Part shown: in pieces, positions 1-11,780 of the stretch
How the letters are laid out: every line of letters begins with the position of its first letter
How positions within the stretch are numbered: position 1 is the stretch's first letter
Assembly (NCBI GenBank): GCA_038277395.1
Contig: CM076193.1
Location: 71,380,252 to 71,444,251, forward strand
DNA: 64,000 nt
Direction: 5' to 3'
Source of the DNA: Dryocosmus kuriphilus
Taxonomy: Eukaryota; Arthropoda; Insecta; Hymenoptera; Cynipidae
Notes under the pieces: model-generated
Seen by the model: the letters and a program-made list of their open reading frames with translations, nothing else
What the model was told of the DNA's origin: nothing
The model's database searches: none
Made by a program: the position numbers and the translations under genes

Positions 1-81
1 CGGTAGTATCCCCACTACAAAACGTCCCCACTCTTGACCCTAACCGCATCTAGTTAAAATATCTTTGATTTGACTACACAG

Positions 82-213
82 AAGGCTACAAACACGAATG
101 CTTGAACAGAGTGCCAGTGGACCAACTGCAAGTAGTGGGTAACGTTTTGACAAAAAAAGCATCTAGTTGTGAGTTAGAAGATGCAAAGGTAGATGGCGTG
201 GAGTGTTTGGATG
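82..213 (+). pseudogene. Possible 5' exon of Harbinger MADF gene, cut by LTR element
   Basis: A plausible 3' splice site (pyrimidine-poor, ending in cacag at 81) opens a frame of 43 codons without a stop up to 213. The same frame resumes directly after the LTR retrotransposon at 11790 and reaches a gtaggt donor at 11801, in phase 0. The next exon at 11889 also starts in phase 0 and encodes a MADF domain. I infer that the LTR element inserted inside this exon. The translated segment itself resembles nothing I recognise, so the coding status rests on frame and phase only. The first 81 bases of the window show nothing else. Confidence 0.35.
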
Positions 214-1265
214 TGTGACGAGCGCCGAATTAATTTAGCTTAATGACTTTCACACTAGAGCGCGTACGATTTGAAAAAGAAAAAAAAGAGCGATGTTCTT
301 ATTTGAATGTAAATAGGATATAGTACTATAAAGAATAGTTTATAAAAATGAGAATTGGCAAGCAACATTGGCAAATCGACATATAAAGATTATGAAATAA
401 CGTTATAAGTAATAATTATATTATGAGTATGAATGATAATTTAGTTTAGGATGTAAATATTATTCTGATATTATTCCGAAATTTAGATTTAGCCTCCAGT
501 TCGAAACTCTGCCAGGAAAAAAAGGGGGGGGGGGGGCCGCGTAGAAATTCTTTGGTCAATTCGTGAGAAAGTTCACATCTTGAGCCCAGACTCGAGTCTC
601 CAGCAAACTGCTTTTCGTCTTTCTAGGGATTCTTAAGTAGTAAAAATGAAAAAATGGTCCATGTCCATTCGCTTTTACTGGTACTTAAATCGAGGGCCGA
701 GTCGCGACGTTTGCCTATCGGGGAGGGCTGGAAACAGGAAGTGGGCCATGTGGTTACGATGGGTCTTTCGGGCTTAGAGTTTACGAGTCCTGGAATTGCC
801 GCAGAGTTTCGAACGAAGGGAGGAAATGTAACCAGATGGATGTAACGTCGCTAGAATGTTTCCGTGAGAACGGAGGGATGAACGGGAGTGGGCCTGGTAA
901 GCGACTTTTCGGGTCCTGCGCGCGTCGATGTCGACTCCCCTTGCGTGGGTGTCTATGTATTTTGGGAAATCGACGACTGTCAGATTAGCTCTAGCTTTAA
1001 AACGAGAAACTTCTGTCGCGCTTTCTCGTTTTTCGTTAGGTCCGGACCGTAATTTTTAACCGTCGACTTTAGGGTCTTTGTAACGTTTTTAATAAACAAT
1101 TATCAGAACAATTTTGTATATTAAAGTTTTATTTTAATTTCACCTTTATTTCATTCGCGAGAGTTGGACTTCCAAGTCCTTAGTTGTGCAACGATCCCCT
1201 TTAATTTATAGGACTAAATTTAAATTTTATACAGATTCGCGGGTAAACTCGGCCTGCGCGTTACA
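214..1265 (+). repeat. 5' LTR of gypsy element (TGTGACG...TTACA)
   Basis: The repeat begins TGTGAC and ends TTACA, giving the usual TG...CA ends. It matches 9932-10981 plus 11784-11785 almost base for base. It contains an A/G homopolymer tract near 520-537 whose length differs between the two copies, and an AATAAA signal near 1090 that may serve for polyadenylation. The short open frame at 654-845 occurs in both LTRs and shows no recognisable protein. Confidence 0.95.
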
Positions 1266-2034
1266 GGTAGAAAAAAAAAATGGTGTCAGAAGTGGGATCG
1301 CCACAAACTCGTCGCGGGTGAAATTCAAATAAGTGAACATTCAAAACTTTTGAATTTGGAAAAATATATATAAGTTTAGTGAGTGTGTGTGTGTTTTAGT
1401 TTTATAATTATCACTGTGCGGATTACAAAAAAAAAAAAAAAAAAAAAACAATAAGTTCTCATCGGAATCAATTCACCATTCGGAGTACTTCGCTCGCCAA
1501 GAACTAGGAGGACCAGGAAGCAGCTGGTGAAGTACTACCTTCAAGTACCGCCTTCTTAGTAGAGTCAGGCGTAAGTCAGGTTCGAAAAGGAGGTCCTCAA
1601 GCGGAAAGAAGGTAGGAAGCCAAAAGAAGAGGATGCAGTACAACCGTGTTTTCTTCCTCAATGGTTTTTGACGTGGTCTTTTACCATGAGGCTGAGGGTA
1701 CCACTCTAATGTACCGAGAAACACAGACAGTGATTCGAAGGGTCCACGTGAAATCTCCCCGTGGATCACTGCAGGTTCGAACGAGAAAAGGCACCAATTC
1801 ACCTGGCGGAGGACTAACCATCAGGAATTAATTGGAACAGAAGAGACTGATTCGCGCGTGACACAGTGCAGTGATAGAACATAAATATTTTAGTGGATTT
1901 GAATGTTTGTTTCGTTTTCAGAGATCAGTCACTCTTCAAGAACTTCAAAAAGTAAGTCGATTTGCCAATTTATCGAAGTGTTGTGCGAGCCAATTTTCTA
2001 ATAGTGACGTATTTTAAAAAATAGTGTACTGAAA
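1266..2034 (+). other. Primer-binding region and untranslated leader
   Basis: About 15 bases after the LTR, tggtgtcagaagtggg (from 1281) is the likely primer-binding site, since gypsy elements place an 18-base tRNA match here. The usual spacing is shorter, and an A run (1271-1280) may have expanded. I cannot name the tRNA. The rest of the leader contains a long A run at 1428-1448 and no convincing gene. Confidence 0.6.
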
Positions 2035-3483
2035 ATGTCTACGCGAAACCGTAGTCGTGCGGCGAGAACGCAATCAAGAGGTGCTCGCGGGGCTGGTATC
2101 GCTAGTGGTACCACTGGTGCCCCGGGCACCACTGGTACCACTGGAAAAAAAGGGGTGGCAAGTGTTCGCGGTTCGCGCGGAGGTAGACGTCTGTCAAACC
2201 TAAGGGAGGACCGCGTTGATGTAGAGGAAAGAGAAACAAATAATTCCGATAATCCGTTAGTTAGATCGGATCTGTACGATTCTGCTCCTAGTCGCGATTC
2301 CCTATCTACAAGTGGCATTTCTTTGGGCACTTCCAGCATGGGGATGTTCTCTCCTCCCGTCGGAGAGCCGGAAAACCCCATTCCTTTTAAAGCCGCGTTA
2401 GAATTTTTGCCGAAGAAATTCGATGGTGAAAATATGCCTGTAGCGCGATTCATAAGTGATTGTCTTTTTGCGCGCGACTCCATAGCCGAAAAGGATCGCC
2501 GGTATCTATTTTTAATGGTACGTTCGAGGGTAGTTGGGAATGCTTTTAATACTTTACAGGATCGCGATCTACATACTTTAGAGGAGTTATTGCATTTAAA
2601 AGACACGTTCACGGAACACCGCAGCTTAAGTCAATTTAATAGCGCACTCGCGACAATTGCACAAAAGGAAAGAGAAACCGTTCAAAATTACGGAAACAGA
2701 ATCAGTTTAATACTCGCGAATCTTATTGAACTCGTTGAGGATCAGCAATCTCCGGAGGCAGCACACTACATGATTAAATCCGCGCGCGATACTGCTTGCG
2801 ATAATTTCATAATAGGCTTGAAACGTGATTTAATCTGGCGAGTGAGGGTAAATAGGCCGAAAACCCTTCAGGAAGCGATTAATTACGCAAAAAGAGCAGA
2901 GTGGGAAGTGAACTTTGAAAATGATCTATGTAGGAAGGAAAAGTCACCGGAAAACGAAATTAAGGGAGGGACCGAAAGTTTATTGCAAACCCAAAATAAA
3001 AATTACGGAAACACCTATGGCCGGTTTCGACCTTACGCGCGAGTTAGGAAGTTTGATTCAGGCTGAGGCAGGGGATCTAGTCTCAGAGGAAGAGGCAGAG
3101 GAGGCGGTTTCAATAAACAAAATGAAAAAAACAATTCAGACGCGCAGACCTCAGTTACGTGCTATAAATGTGGCGAAATAGGTCATTTTGCACTCGGTTG
3201 TGCAAGAGTTTTAAATACTACCAGAGGAAATTGTCGCATTTGCAACCAACCGGGACATTTTGCGCGCGAATGCAAATCCAAGGGAAAGTTCATAGAATGT
3301 TTCAATTGCAAGAAACCTGGTCACTATTCTCGCGATTGTACGGAGGGAACCAGCGGAAACCAAAAGGGTAAAGTAACTTGTACTTATTGCAAAATCGTCG
3401 GACATCATTATGACGATTGCATTAAGCGTCTCAAAAAAATTATATCCGGGCGTCAAGATAAACACGAGACTTTAAACGAGTAA
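2035..3483 (+). pseudogene. gag (capsid plus four zinc knuckles) with an in-frame TGA
   Basis: The first 343 codons from ATG 2035 give an Arg/Gly/Thr-rich N-terminus followed by a retrotransposon capsid-like helical region. An in-frame TGA at 3064-3066 follows. The same frame continues past the stop into a Gly/Arg-rich stretch and then four CCHC zinc knuckles (CYKCGEIGHF, CRICNQPGHF, CFNCKKPGHY, CTYCKIVGHH), ending at TAA 3481-3483. Zinc knuckles bind genomic RNA in Gag. The stop sits exactly between capsid and nucleocapsid, in a run of Arg codons, so a CGA-to-TGA change is the simplest explanation. Programmed readthrough is possible but unsupported. Confidence 0.85.
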
Positions 3484-3548
3484 TAAGTTCGTCGGAATGG
3501 TGCGACGACGGACTTTTCTCTGACGAAGCACCCGTCCGTCGGGTCGTT

Positions 3549-4480
3549 TTGAGTATCAATATTGATGGAAAGGCCCAGTCACCCAGTGAAGAGATAATCA
3601 GCAAACACCTAAAAAATAGTAACGGAATATTTGTAGTGGATACTGGTGCAGAATTAAATTTAATTAAACAAAGAAAACTGAGAACAGGCGCACCGGTAAA
3701 CTTTCAGGTTAAATATCATTTATTCGGTATCACACAACAAGCAGTAAAAACTTTAGGAGAAGTATATCTTGACGTAAATGGGGTGTCTTGTCCTTTCCAG
3801 ATTGTTCCCAATACTTTTCCTATAAAATGTGACGGAATGTTAGGAATGCCTTTTCTTGCAGATTCGGTGATTGATCTGCAAACGAAAACGATAAAACATA
3901 CATTAGGCAACTTTCATTTTTCTATTCCGCTAAAATCAAGAAAATTAATTTTGAAAGCCCGAACTAAACAATTAGTGAGATTGCCTGTGACAAATACCGA
4001 CATTAGCGAGGGATATTTACCTCGGGTACCAACGGGGCCAGGCGTGTATCTAGGCGAATCCTTGGCTACTATCAAGGGTGGTCACATTAATGTGTATTGA
4101 TATAATGTTTGCACCACTGACATAGAGATCTCAGTATCTCCTGTAACTCTGGAACCGCTGGAATTTCTCGATCAAACCCCCAGTCACGCCCCTAGGTCCG
4201 TGAAAAGCGTTGCTGGTGAATTGGAACTCGAAAGCACACCTGAAAAAAGACTTGATAAATTAATAAAATTACTGGATTTAACAAATTTAAATTCCGAAGA
4301 AAAATAGACTATCTTAAACGCAATACAAAAATTTCCTTATCAATTTTTTCTTCCGGGTGACAAATTGAGTTGTACAAATGTCTTAAAGCACGGTATAAAA
4401 ACTATAAATGAATTGCCTGTAAATAAAGGCAACTATCGATATCCTACCATACATAAAGAAGTAAAAAAAAAGAAACAGAA
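3549..4480 (+). pseudogene. pol N-terminal part: aspartic protease and linker
   Basis: The open frame 3549-4100 contains VVDTGAELNLI near 3636-3670, the DTG active-site loop of a retropepsin that cleaves Gag and Pol. It also contains a downstream GMLGMPFL flap-side motif. The frame stops with TGA at 4098-4100 and again with TAG near 4305, but it still reads like the RT-preceding linker up to an A-rich run at about 4460-4480. There the frame shifts into the reverse transcriptase ORF. The protease overlaps no other gene and is separated from gag by about 65 bases in another frame. Confidence 0.8.
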
Positions 4481-4482
4481 TT

Positions 4483-6769
4483 TTTAAAGGGATACAATGC
4501 TATTTCGACTTCTAATTCACCCTACAATTCACCGGTCTGGGTGGTCCCGAAAAAGCCAGATTCGCAGGGAAATAAAAGGTGGCGGATGGTCATAGACTAT
4601 CGCGCCCTTAACGAAAAGACCGTCGGAGACGCTTACCCTCTACCAAATATCACGGATATTTTGGATCAGTTGGGGGGAGCTAAGTATTTCACGGTGCTCG
4701 ATCTCGCTTCTGGTTTTCACCAGATCGAAGTCGAGCCTGCTAATAGGCATAAAACGGCCTTTTCGACCCCTTTTTCGCACATGGAGTACAATAGAATGCC
4801 ATTTGGGTTGAAAAATGCTCCAGCTACGTTCCAAAGATTAATGGATCGAGTACTTACGGGCTTACAAGGCATAGAAATGTTTGTGTACATGGATGATATC
4901 GTCATCTACGCGAAATCCTTAAAGGAACATGACGAAAAATTAGAGAAGTTGCTTGGACGCTTAAAAACAGCCGGACTCGTACTACTACAACCGGATAAGT
5001 GTCGGTTTTTATGCAAAGAAATAGGGTATTTAGGACATGTGATTTCTGAACAGGGAGTAAAACCCGATCCGAAAAAGATAGAAGCCGTGAGTACATTTCC
5101 CTATCCTAAAGGACGTAAAAATAATAAACAGTTTTTAGGCTTGGCTGGATATTATCGCCGCTTCATACCCGATTTCGCATCTATTGCAAAACCACTGACA
5201 CTTCTCTTAAAGAAAAATGTTCCATTCGTCTGGACCGAAGCATCGCAGAAAGCGTTCGACCGATTAAAGACCATTCTTTGCTCGAAACCAATCTTGCAAT
5301 ATCCCGATTTCTCCCAGCCATTTATAATAACAACTGATGCGTCCGATTATGCCTTGGGTGCGATCCTCAGCCAGGGAATTATAGGTAAAGACTTACCGAT
5401 AGCATATGCGTCTCGTACCCTTAGTCGTGCGGAATTAAATTATAATACTACGGAGAAAGAACTCCTGGCCATAATATTCGCAGTAAAGCATTTTCGACCT
5501 TATGTTTATGGCCAGAAGTTCAAGCTTCTTACCGATCATCGTTCGCTTGTCTGGTTAGATCAATTAAAAGATCCTACAATGGGTTCCCGTTTGGCGCGAT
5601 GGAAAATAAAACTTCAAGAGTACGATTACGAAATTCAATATAAACCAGGTAGGGTGAATGCCAATGCAGATGCGCTGTCTCGTAATCCTGTGAACATAAA
5701 TGTAAATTTAAATGATGGAAACGAACCAGATGACGGGGATAGCACTGGAGATGCCACGGAAGAACCTGGATCGGCCGGTGTTAACCCTTTTGAAAGTAGC
5801 ATACTTTATCAGGAATATCCTATAGAAAAAGTTTTTGCAAATTTAAATAAAACATTAGTTTATGAAAATTGTGGGGATTCTGAGACAGACGATGAGATAG
5901 ACGAAAATCATGAGGAAAAAGAGAGAAGGCTATTTCTGGTAGACAATGACGATTGTCAAACTCGAAACTTTTCACCCCAGCCCATTCCTGACCTAATGTC
6001 ACTCCGTCGGGCCGGGTTAGAGAAACAAGGTAGTACGGATGTCGGATCGAGCTTCCGTATCACGCCTATGGTCGCTCCACTCAACGATCGAGAGTTGGAT
6101 GCGAGCAGGGGCTGCGAGAGCAGAACGAATGGTACGTACCGGCTGCGGCCTGACAAGGAAGGAGTAAAGTGTGTCATGACAGAAGTAAAGATCTGTAGGA
6201 AACGGAAGGCTAGCAATACATGGGCTTCCAGAGGGGGAGGAGGTAAGAGTCCTTTTCTCTCTGGAAATGAAGAACCGTCGGTGACTGAGATGCCTTCACT
6301 GGGTGATGGGTTGTCATCACGCGGGGTTGCTTCAAGGGACGTTACTGCCGGTGCGAGATGCCTTCGCGATGTGAGGGGTTGTCGTCACGCGGGGTACTCC
6401 CGGGGGATAGACGGCCGGTGCGAGATGCCTTCACTGGGTGAAGGGTTGTCGACACGCGGGGTCTCCCCCCTAGAGGAGGGGACGCTTCACACAAGTGAGG
6501 CTGTCTTCCTGGAGGAGGGATGCCCTAAAGTAGGGATCGGCTCCAGGAGTTGGTGGGCCGGGGATCGGACCAACTTTCCTAATAAAAACGGGGTTGACAG
6601 TGGGCCTGCAGGCCACTGGGAAAAGCTGGAGAGTTTTATTCAGTTCGAAGATCAAGACCAGAACAGAAATAGTAATGAAGATGATGAGTTGAGCCAGATT
6701 GAGTTAAGTAATCTGAGGGGAATATGGGGAGATATTATGTTAAACTTGTCTGATTCAGAGAGAAGTTAA
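4483..6769 (+). CDS. pol: reverse transcriptase and RNase H (gypsy)
   Basis: The frame is open from about 4483; the first ATG is at 4541, which is unlikely to be a real start because the protein is made as part of Pol. RT blocks are clear: VIDYRALNEKT, LDLASGFHQIEV, and the catalytic FVYMDDIVIYA near 4880-4915, followed by FLGLAGYYRRFI. RNase H follows with TTDASDYALGA, TEKELLAI and LLTDHRSLVWL, ending at the ADALSRNP boundary near 5690. The last 350 codons are an unusual linker to integrase, rich in Gly, Arg and acidic residues. It contains a 66-68 bp tandem repeat and ends at TAA 6767-6769. Confidence 0.93.
6285..6482 (+). repeat. Coding tandem repeat (~67 bp x3) in pol linker
   Basis: Three consecutive copies start at about 6285, 6351 and 6418. 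Each has gagatgcctt near its start and a tcacgcggggt or acacgcggggt block near its middle. The middle copy is read in a shifted register, so the encoded peptide differs between copies. The local base composition is far richer in G and C than the surrounding pol. Confidence 0.8.
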
Positions 6770-6776
6770 GGAACAA

Positions 6777-8339
6777 ATGGAAAAGAGAAATGGCGTATCT
6801 GCACGGGCAAAACCAATTTTGATCGCACATGATAAGGAGGGAAATCAAATACTTACACCTTTATTTCAGTTGAGTAGAGATAAGCTGTGGATGCGCGATG
6901 ACAACATTATTAATTTCGTCTCTTGCGACGGGGTTCTGACTACACCTGTAGGACGAGAGCTCTCCGATAATTCCATTATTCGACTCGCTGATCTGAAAGA
7001 AGTAAATGCCGAATTAGGGTACGTTACATCCACAATGAGCGGAAAGCGTTTCGTTTATAATTTATTTATTAAGGAAACGTTCGACGCTAAAGTATTTGCA
7101 AAAAACATTGAGAAAGCTATTGCTACTTTAAGAGAAGCTATGGAAGCGGGGAATATTAAATCGGTTAGTGTATCGCGAGAGGGAAACGGATTTGATAAAA
7201 TGTCGTGGTCGATAATTGAGCGAATTTTTCGAACATATTTTGGAAAAGACGGTTTTGAGATTACAGTTTGTACAGGCGAGGTGCGGGTACCGACAGTGGA
7301 AGAGCGTTTAGAAATTATACGTGAATCCCATGATTCTACGGTGGGAGGTCATAAAGGTGAAACTAAGACTTTAGCTAGGGTTCGCGAACGATTTTATTGG
7401 AACGGCATGAGAAATGAGATTAGAGAATATGTGAAAACTTTCGAAATATGTCAAAAAAGAAAACTGACCAGAGTAAAAACAAAAATGCCCATGCGTATTA
7501 CGGATACCCCTAGCAGGTCTTTCGAAAAAGTACAAATTGATATAGTGGGCCCTTTGCCTACCACAGAGTCGGGAAATCAATATATGCTAACTTGGCAAGA
7601 TTGCTTAAGTAAGTATTCAGGCGCAATCCCACTGTCGAAAATTGATGCACCTCATATCGCGATAGCCCTTGCAGAAAATCTTATTTGTATTTTTGGATGT
7701 CCTGATGCCATACATACCGATCAAGGTTCACAGTTCATGAGTCAAGTCATGACTAGTTTCGCCGCGTTATTTAAGATCCGCCAATTTCGATCAACCGCAT
7801 ATCATCCGCAATCTTTGGGGGCTTTAGAAAGAAGTCACCATACTTTTGTAGAATACTTACGTAATTATTGCGAACGAACTAATTGGGACAAATGGCTTCC
7901 GTATGCCCTCTTTTCTTTTAACACGTCGGTCCACGAATCCACTGGTATGACTCCTCACGAAATAGTTTTCGGAAGAAAAGTTCGATTTCCTACCGAGTTT
8001 GCAGAGGAAGACGTACCTAGAACATACATAGAACTTGTAGACGATATTCTAAACAGAATAGTAGAAACAGAATCGCTTGCTGTTGCCCGCTTAGAAGCAG
8101 CCAAACAACGTTGTAAAAAATATTATGACCAGAAAATTAACGAGCGCCATTTTGAACCTGATCAATATGTTTACGTCTTAGTAGACAATAGAGAGGATAA
8201 GTTTGAAGACCATTACACAGGACCTTTTAAAATTATTAGAGTAATCGACGAACTGAATATCGAATTACAAATTACTCCAACAGTTAAGAAAATTGTACAC
8301 GTTAACAGAGTTAAACATGCCTTCTTGAGATACATTTGA
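6777..8339 (+). CDS. pol: integrase (gypsy)
   Basis: A 520-codon frame in a different register from RT. The N-terminal zinc-binding module has the His pair (SHDSTVGGHKG), but the expected CxxC reads FEIC near 7440, so the first cysteine is replaced by phenylalanine. The catalytic core has the D,D35E residues in QIDIVGP, HTDQGSQF and ALERSHH. The C-terminal region (VNRVKHAF) resembles the usual integrase tail. Integrase inserts the cDNA and is normally released from a single Pol protein. Here it is cut off from RT by TAA 6767 plus a frame change. Confidence 0.92.
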   Translation: MEKRNGVSARAKPILIAHDKEGNQILTPLFQLSRDKLWMRDDNIINFVSCDGVLTTPVGRELSDNSIIRLADLKEVNAELGYVTSTMSGKRFVYNLFIKETFDAKVFAKNIEKAIATLREAMEAGNIKSVSVSREGNGFDKMSWSIIERIFRTYFGKDGFEITVCTGEVRVPTVEERLEIIRESHDSTVGGHKGETKTLARVRERFYWNGMRNEIREYVKTFEICQKRKLTRVKTKMPMRITDTPSRSFEKVQIDIVGPLPTTESGNQYMLTWQDCLSKYSGAIPLSKIDAPHIAIALAENLICIFGCPDAIHTDQGSQFMSQVMTSFAALFKIRQFRSTAYHPQSLGALERSHHTFVEYLRNYCERTNWDKWLPYALFSFNTSVHESTGMTPHEIVFGRKVRFPTEFAEEDVPRTYIELVDDILNRIVETESLAVARLEAAKQRCKKYYDQKINERHFEPDQYVYVLVDNREDKFEDHYTGPFKIIRVIDELNIELQITPTVKKIVHVNRVKHAFLRYI

Positions 8340-9919
8340 GCTCTGATGATCGATTTTTGATTATATGCATTCAAGGTGTTTGGATATAAATAAATAAATC
8401 AATTTTTGCGTATTTAAATTAGATAAATATAAAAAAAAAACGAATTTAAATTAATAAATATAATAATTTTTTCGTTTAAATTCACAATAGTTTGAGACTG
8501 TTAATTTAATAGAATTTTGGAAACTTGAAGAACAAAACTTAATAAAAAAAAAAAGAGAGAGCATTGACAGAAAATGTATAAATTTAGGTGTAAATTTGAT
8601 AAAAACCAGAAATAAAAATACCAAAAACCAAGAGCTTAAAATGAACTCAAGGGATACATGTGTAAGGTCATTGTACATTCAGTAGAATATACTTAACATG
8701 TAATGCAAAGTGAGGACTTTCAAGTTCTAGAAAAATTAAGAGACCAAAAGGGATTGTATATAAAATGTATATGTGTATAAAATGTATATATGTATAAGAA
8801 CAATTGTTAATTATTAGAATTGAATCTAATAGTGCAGGAAATTCTAAATTCGAAAAATGTATATACAGTTAATTAGCAAAGTATCCAAAATATCTAGCTA
8901 TAGATTAAGCAAACAAGAACGTGAAGGTGGGAAGATTTGAGTTTCAAATTAGCATTTTAATCATTCAACTAGAAATATATATATATATATATATTTCACG
9001 AAAAAAAAAAAAAAACAAAAAAAAACGTTTGATAATGAAAGATGGATTTTACATACAAAAATGAGTAAAATTAAGCGTTGCTTAAAATCTATTGCGAAAC
9101 AGAATTCAAAATTAATTGGTATTATAGGAATAAAATTAGAAATCTTAAAATCTTCAAATCATAATTATCATTAACAAAAAAAAAAAAAAAAAAACTAATA
9201 AATAAAATCAGAATTATTTTAAATTTAATTTATAAATTGACGAATAAAATTTAATTTTCTCAACTCACCATGCACATCTTTCTTCTCAAAATTTTGTTTT
9301 GCCTTCGCTAGCGTTATCGATTTCCTGTAAAATAAATAAATAAGTGACCCAATAAAGTAAAAATCCTACTTTTGTTGTCAATTGTGTGCATGGAATAAAT
9401 CAGTATAGGATAGTGTTATGAATTAAACTAGAAAACAACTATATGAAGCAAGTTTGTTTACGAATAATTTTGAGGTTTGATATATTATTAGGATTCTTAG
9501 GAGATAAAAATGCATGCTAAATTCAAAAAAAAGGGGATAGTATGAATCGTCTACAAAATAAGAGTTGTCAAAAAATATACATGGAAAACAGTAAAAATAT
9601 ATGATAGATTAAGAAAGATACTCACTTGCTAAAATTCTATAATTTTAAATGTCTACAAATGTAAACATAAACAATTAGATTTATTGCACTGACAGGTTAC
9701 TTGTGTACACATAGGTAAGGCACGACACGTGCAGATTAAAGGGTCGTCCAATCTGCATGACGCACGCGCGTTTAGCCATTATGACGAAATTTTACGAACA
9801 AATTGAAAAATGTATCAAAGCGATTATATACGATCAATGTTGCGTAAAGCGTAAATTTCTGCAATTCCGAAAAGATTGCAGGGAAAATAAAAGTTGCTTT
9901 ATGAAAATAACTTTTCGCT
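8340..9919 (+). other. AT-rich 3' untranslated region of the gypsy element
   Basis: About 1.6 kb between the integrase stop and the polypurine tract. It is strongly AT-rich, with an (AT)n run at 8977-8995 and several poly-A runs (9001, 9177). No env-like or other convincing ORF is present on either strand. Confidence 0.7.
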
Positions 9920-9931
9920 TAAGGGGGAAAG
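9920..9931 (+). promoter_or_regulatory. Polypurine tract
   Basis: The purine run aagggggaaag ends directly at the first base of the 3' LTR (TGTGACG at 9932). This is the expected place for second-strand priming of retrotransposon cDNA. Confidence 0.85.
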
Positions 9932-10981
9932 TGTGACGAGCGCCGAATTAATTTAGCTTAATGACTTTCACACTAGAGCGCGTACGATCGCTTTGAAAAA
10001 GAAAAAGAAGAGCGATGTTCTTATTTGAATGTAAATAGGATATAGTACTATAAAGAATAGTTTATAAAAATGAGAATTGGCAAGCAACATTGGCAAATCG
10101 ACATATAAAGATTATGAAATAACGTTATAAGTAATAATTATATTATGAGTATGAATGATAATTTAGTTTAGGATGTAAATATTATTCTGATATTATTCCG
10201 AAATTTAGATTTAGCCTCCAGTTCGAAACTCTGCCAGGAAAAGGGGGGGGGGGGGGGCGTAGAAATTCTTTGGTCAATTCGTGGGAAAGTTCACATCTTG
10301 AGCCCAGACTCGAGTCTCCAGCAAACTGCTTTTCGTCTTTCTAGGGATTCTTAAGTAGTAAAAATGAAAAAATGGTCCATGTCCAATCGCTTTTACTGGT
10401 ACTTAAATCGAGGGCCGACTCGCGACGTTTGCCTATCGGGGAGGGCTGGAAACAGGAAGTGGGCCATGTGGTTACGATGGGTCTTTCGGGCTTAGAGTTT
10501 ACGAGTCCTGGAATTGCCGCAGAGTTTCGAACGAAGGGAGGAAATGTAACCAGATGGATGTAACGTCGCTAGAATGTTTCCGTGAGAACGGAGGGATGAA
10601 CGGGAGTGGGCCTGGTAAGCGACTTTTCGGGTCCTGCGCGCGTCGATGTCGACTCCCCTTGCGTGGGTGTCTATGTATTTTGGGAAATCGACGACTGTCA
10701 GATTAGCTCTAGCTTTAAAACGAGAAACTTCTGTCGCGCTTTCTCGTTTTTCGTTAGGTCCGGACCGTAATTTTTAACCGTCGACTTTAGGGTCTTTGTA
10801 ATGTTTTTAATAAACAATTATCAGAACAATTTTGTATATTAAAGTTTTATTTTAATTTCACCTTTATTTCATTCGCGAGAGTTGGACTTCCAAGTCCTTA
10901 GTTGTGCAACGATCCCCTTTAATTTATAGGACTAAATTTAAATTTTATACAGATTCGCGGGTAAACCCGGCCTGCGCGTTA

Positions 10982-11780
10982 AGCCGGGTTCTCACGGGGC
11001 GTGACACGCTAGCGTGACCCACGCCTTCGTGGAATCGCCTCTGTCTGAACGAGGTGCCGTGAGTTTGCCTCTGACGTCATCGGGAGTGAAGAAAGTTCAC
11101 GACCGCTCACGCTCGGTATTAAACAGGTTTAATATTCAGTCGATTTCACGCCAGTCGAGGGCGAGAGTGTTTAGAAGCAACAGAACATTGTTCTTGATAA
11201 TTAAATGAAAATTGTTTTAATTACCTACAAATTATCAGTTTTATCCATTGATTTTGATATTGCGATATGTCTCCAGTAGCTAAGAAGCGTAGAGTAACTA
11301 GCAGTTTTATTTTAGCACTCACAGCTTGTCTCATGTTTGTGTCTGATTTTGAAATGTACGGTGAAACGCGTTCCAAGAGGAAATCAAAATGATCTTCAGA
11401 CATTCGTAGCATATTTTTAAAATCTTCAGGGTGATCGTTTCTCAGTTCACAGTCTGCCAAATTGTGTGCCCCCGAATTTTTTTTCTTTCAAGTATCCACT
11501 TCCTCACCCAAAAACGCTTTTTCTTCCGTTTTTTTATCGGTCCATGTGCATCTCTCAACTTTTTCGCTAACATACCACTAAAAACTGAACTCAAAACTGC
11601 ACAACTTTCACTGAGAAGCTCCTCCATGGTCGGCTTCAACGGATAAACTGAGTCGTGATCGTGTGAACTGTCCACGACCCTCGGATGGTTCACTTTCCAT
11701 CCACGATCGTGGCAAGGGGCACGAGAGTGAGATCGAAAGCGTGCCACGCTGTCGTATTTTTGCCCCGTGAGAACCCGGCT
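10982..11780. mobile_element. PIF/Harbinger internally deleted element, TSD TTA
   Basis: The ends are perfect inverted repeats over at least 19 bases: agccgggttctcacggggc on the left, and its complement ending at 11780. The flanking TTA is duplicated at 10979-10981 and 11781-11783, the classic PIF/Harbinger target. The interior keeps the N-terminal part of a Harbinger nuclease gene on the - strand but lacks the catalytic core, so this is a non-autonomous deletion derivative. Confidence 0.93.
11220..11747 (-). pseudogene. Truncated Harbinger nuclease, N-terminal part only
   Basis: Two overlapping - strand frames (11747-11442 and 11460-11221) together read like the start of a Harbinger nuclease. 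First comes an Arg/Lys-rich RFWVRKWI segment, then FKNMLRMSEDHFDFLLERV and VTLRFLATGD. A one-base frame change near 11450 separates them. The frame ends shortly after FLATGD, and no D-D-E core follows before the element terminus. The deletion has removed the rest of the gene. Confidence 0.8.

Noticed and set aside
654..845. 63-codon ORF, repeated at 10372-10563
   Set aside because: It lies wholly inside both LTR copies; the duplication comes from the LTR, and no domain is recognisable.
1473..1831. Overlapping ORFs on both strands in the gypsy leader
   Set aside because: Untranslated leader of the element; no similarity to gag or any known protein, and both frames overlap antisense.
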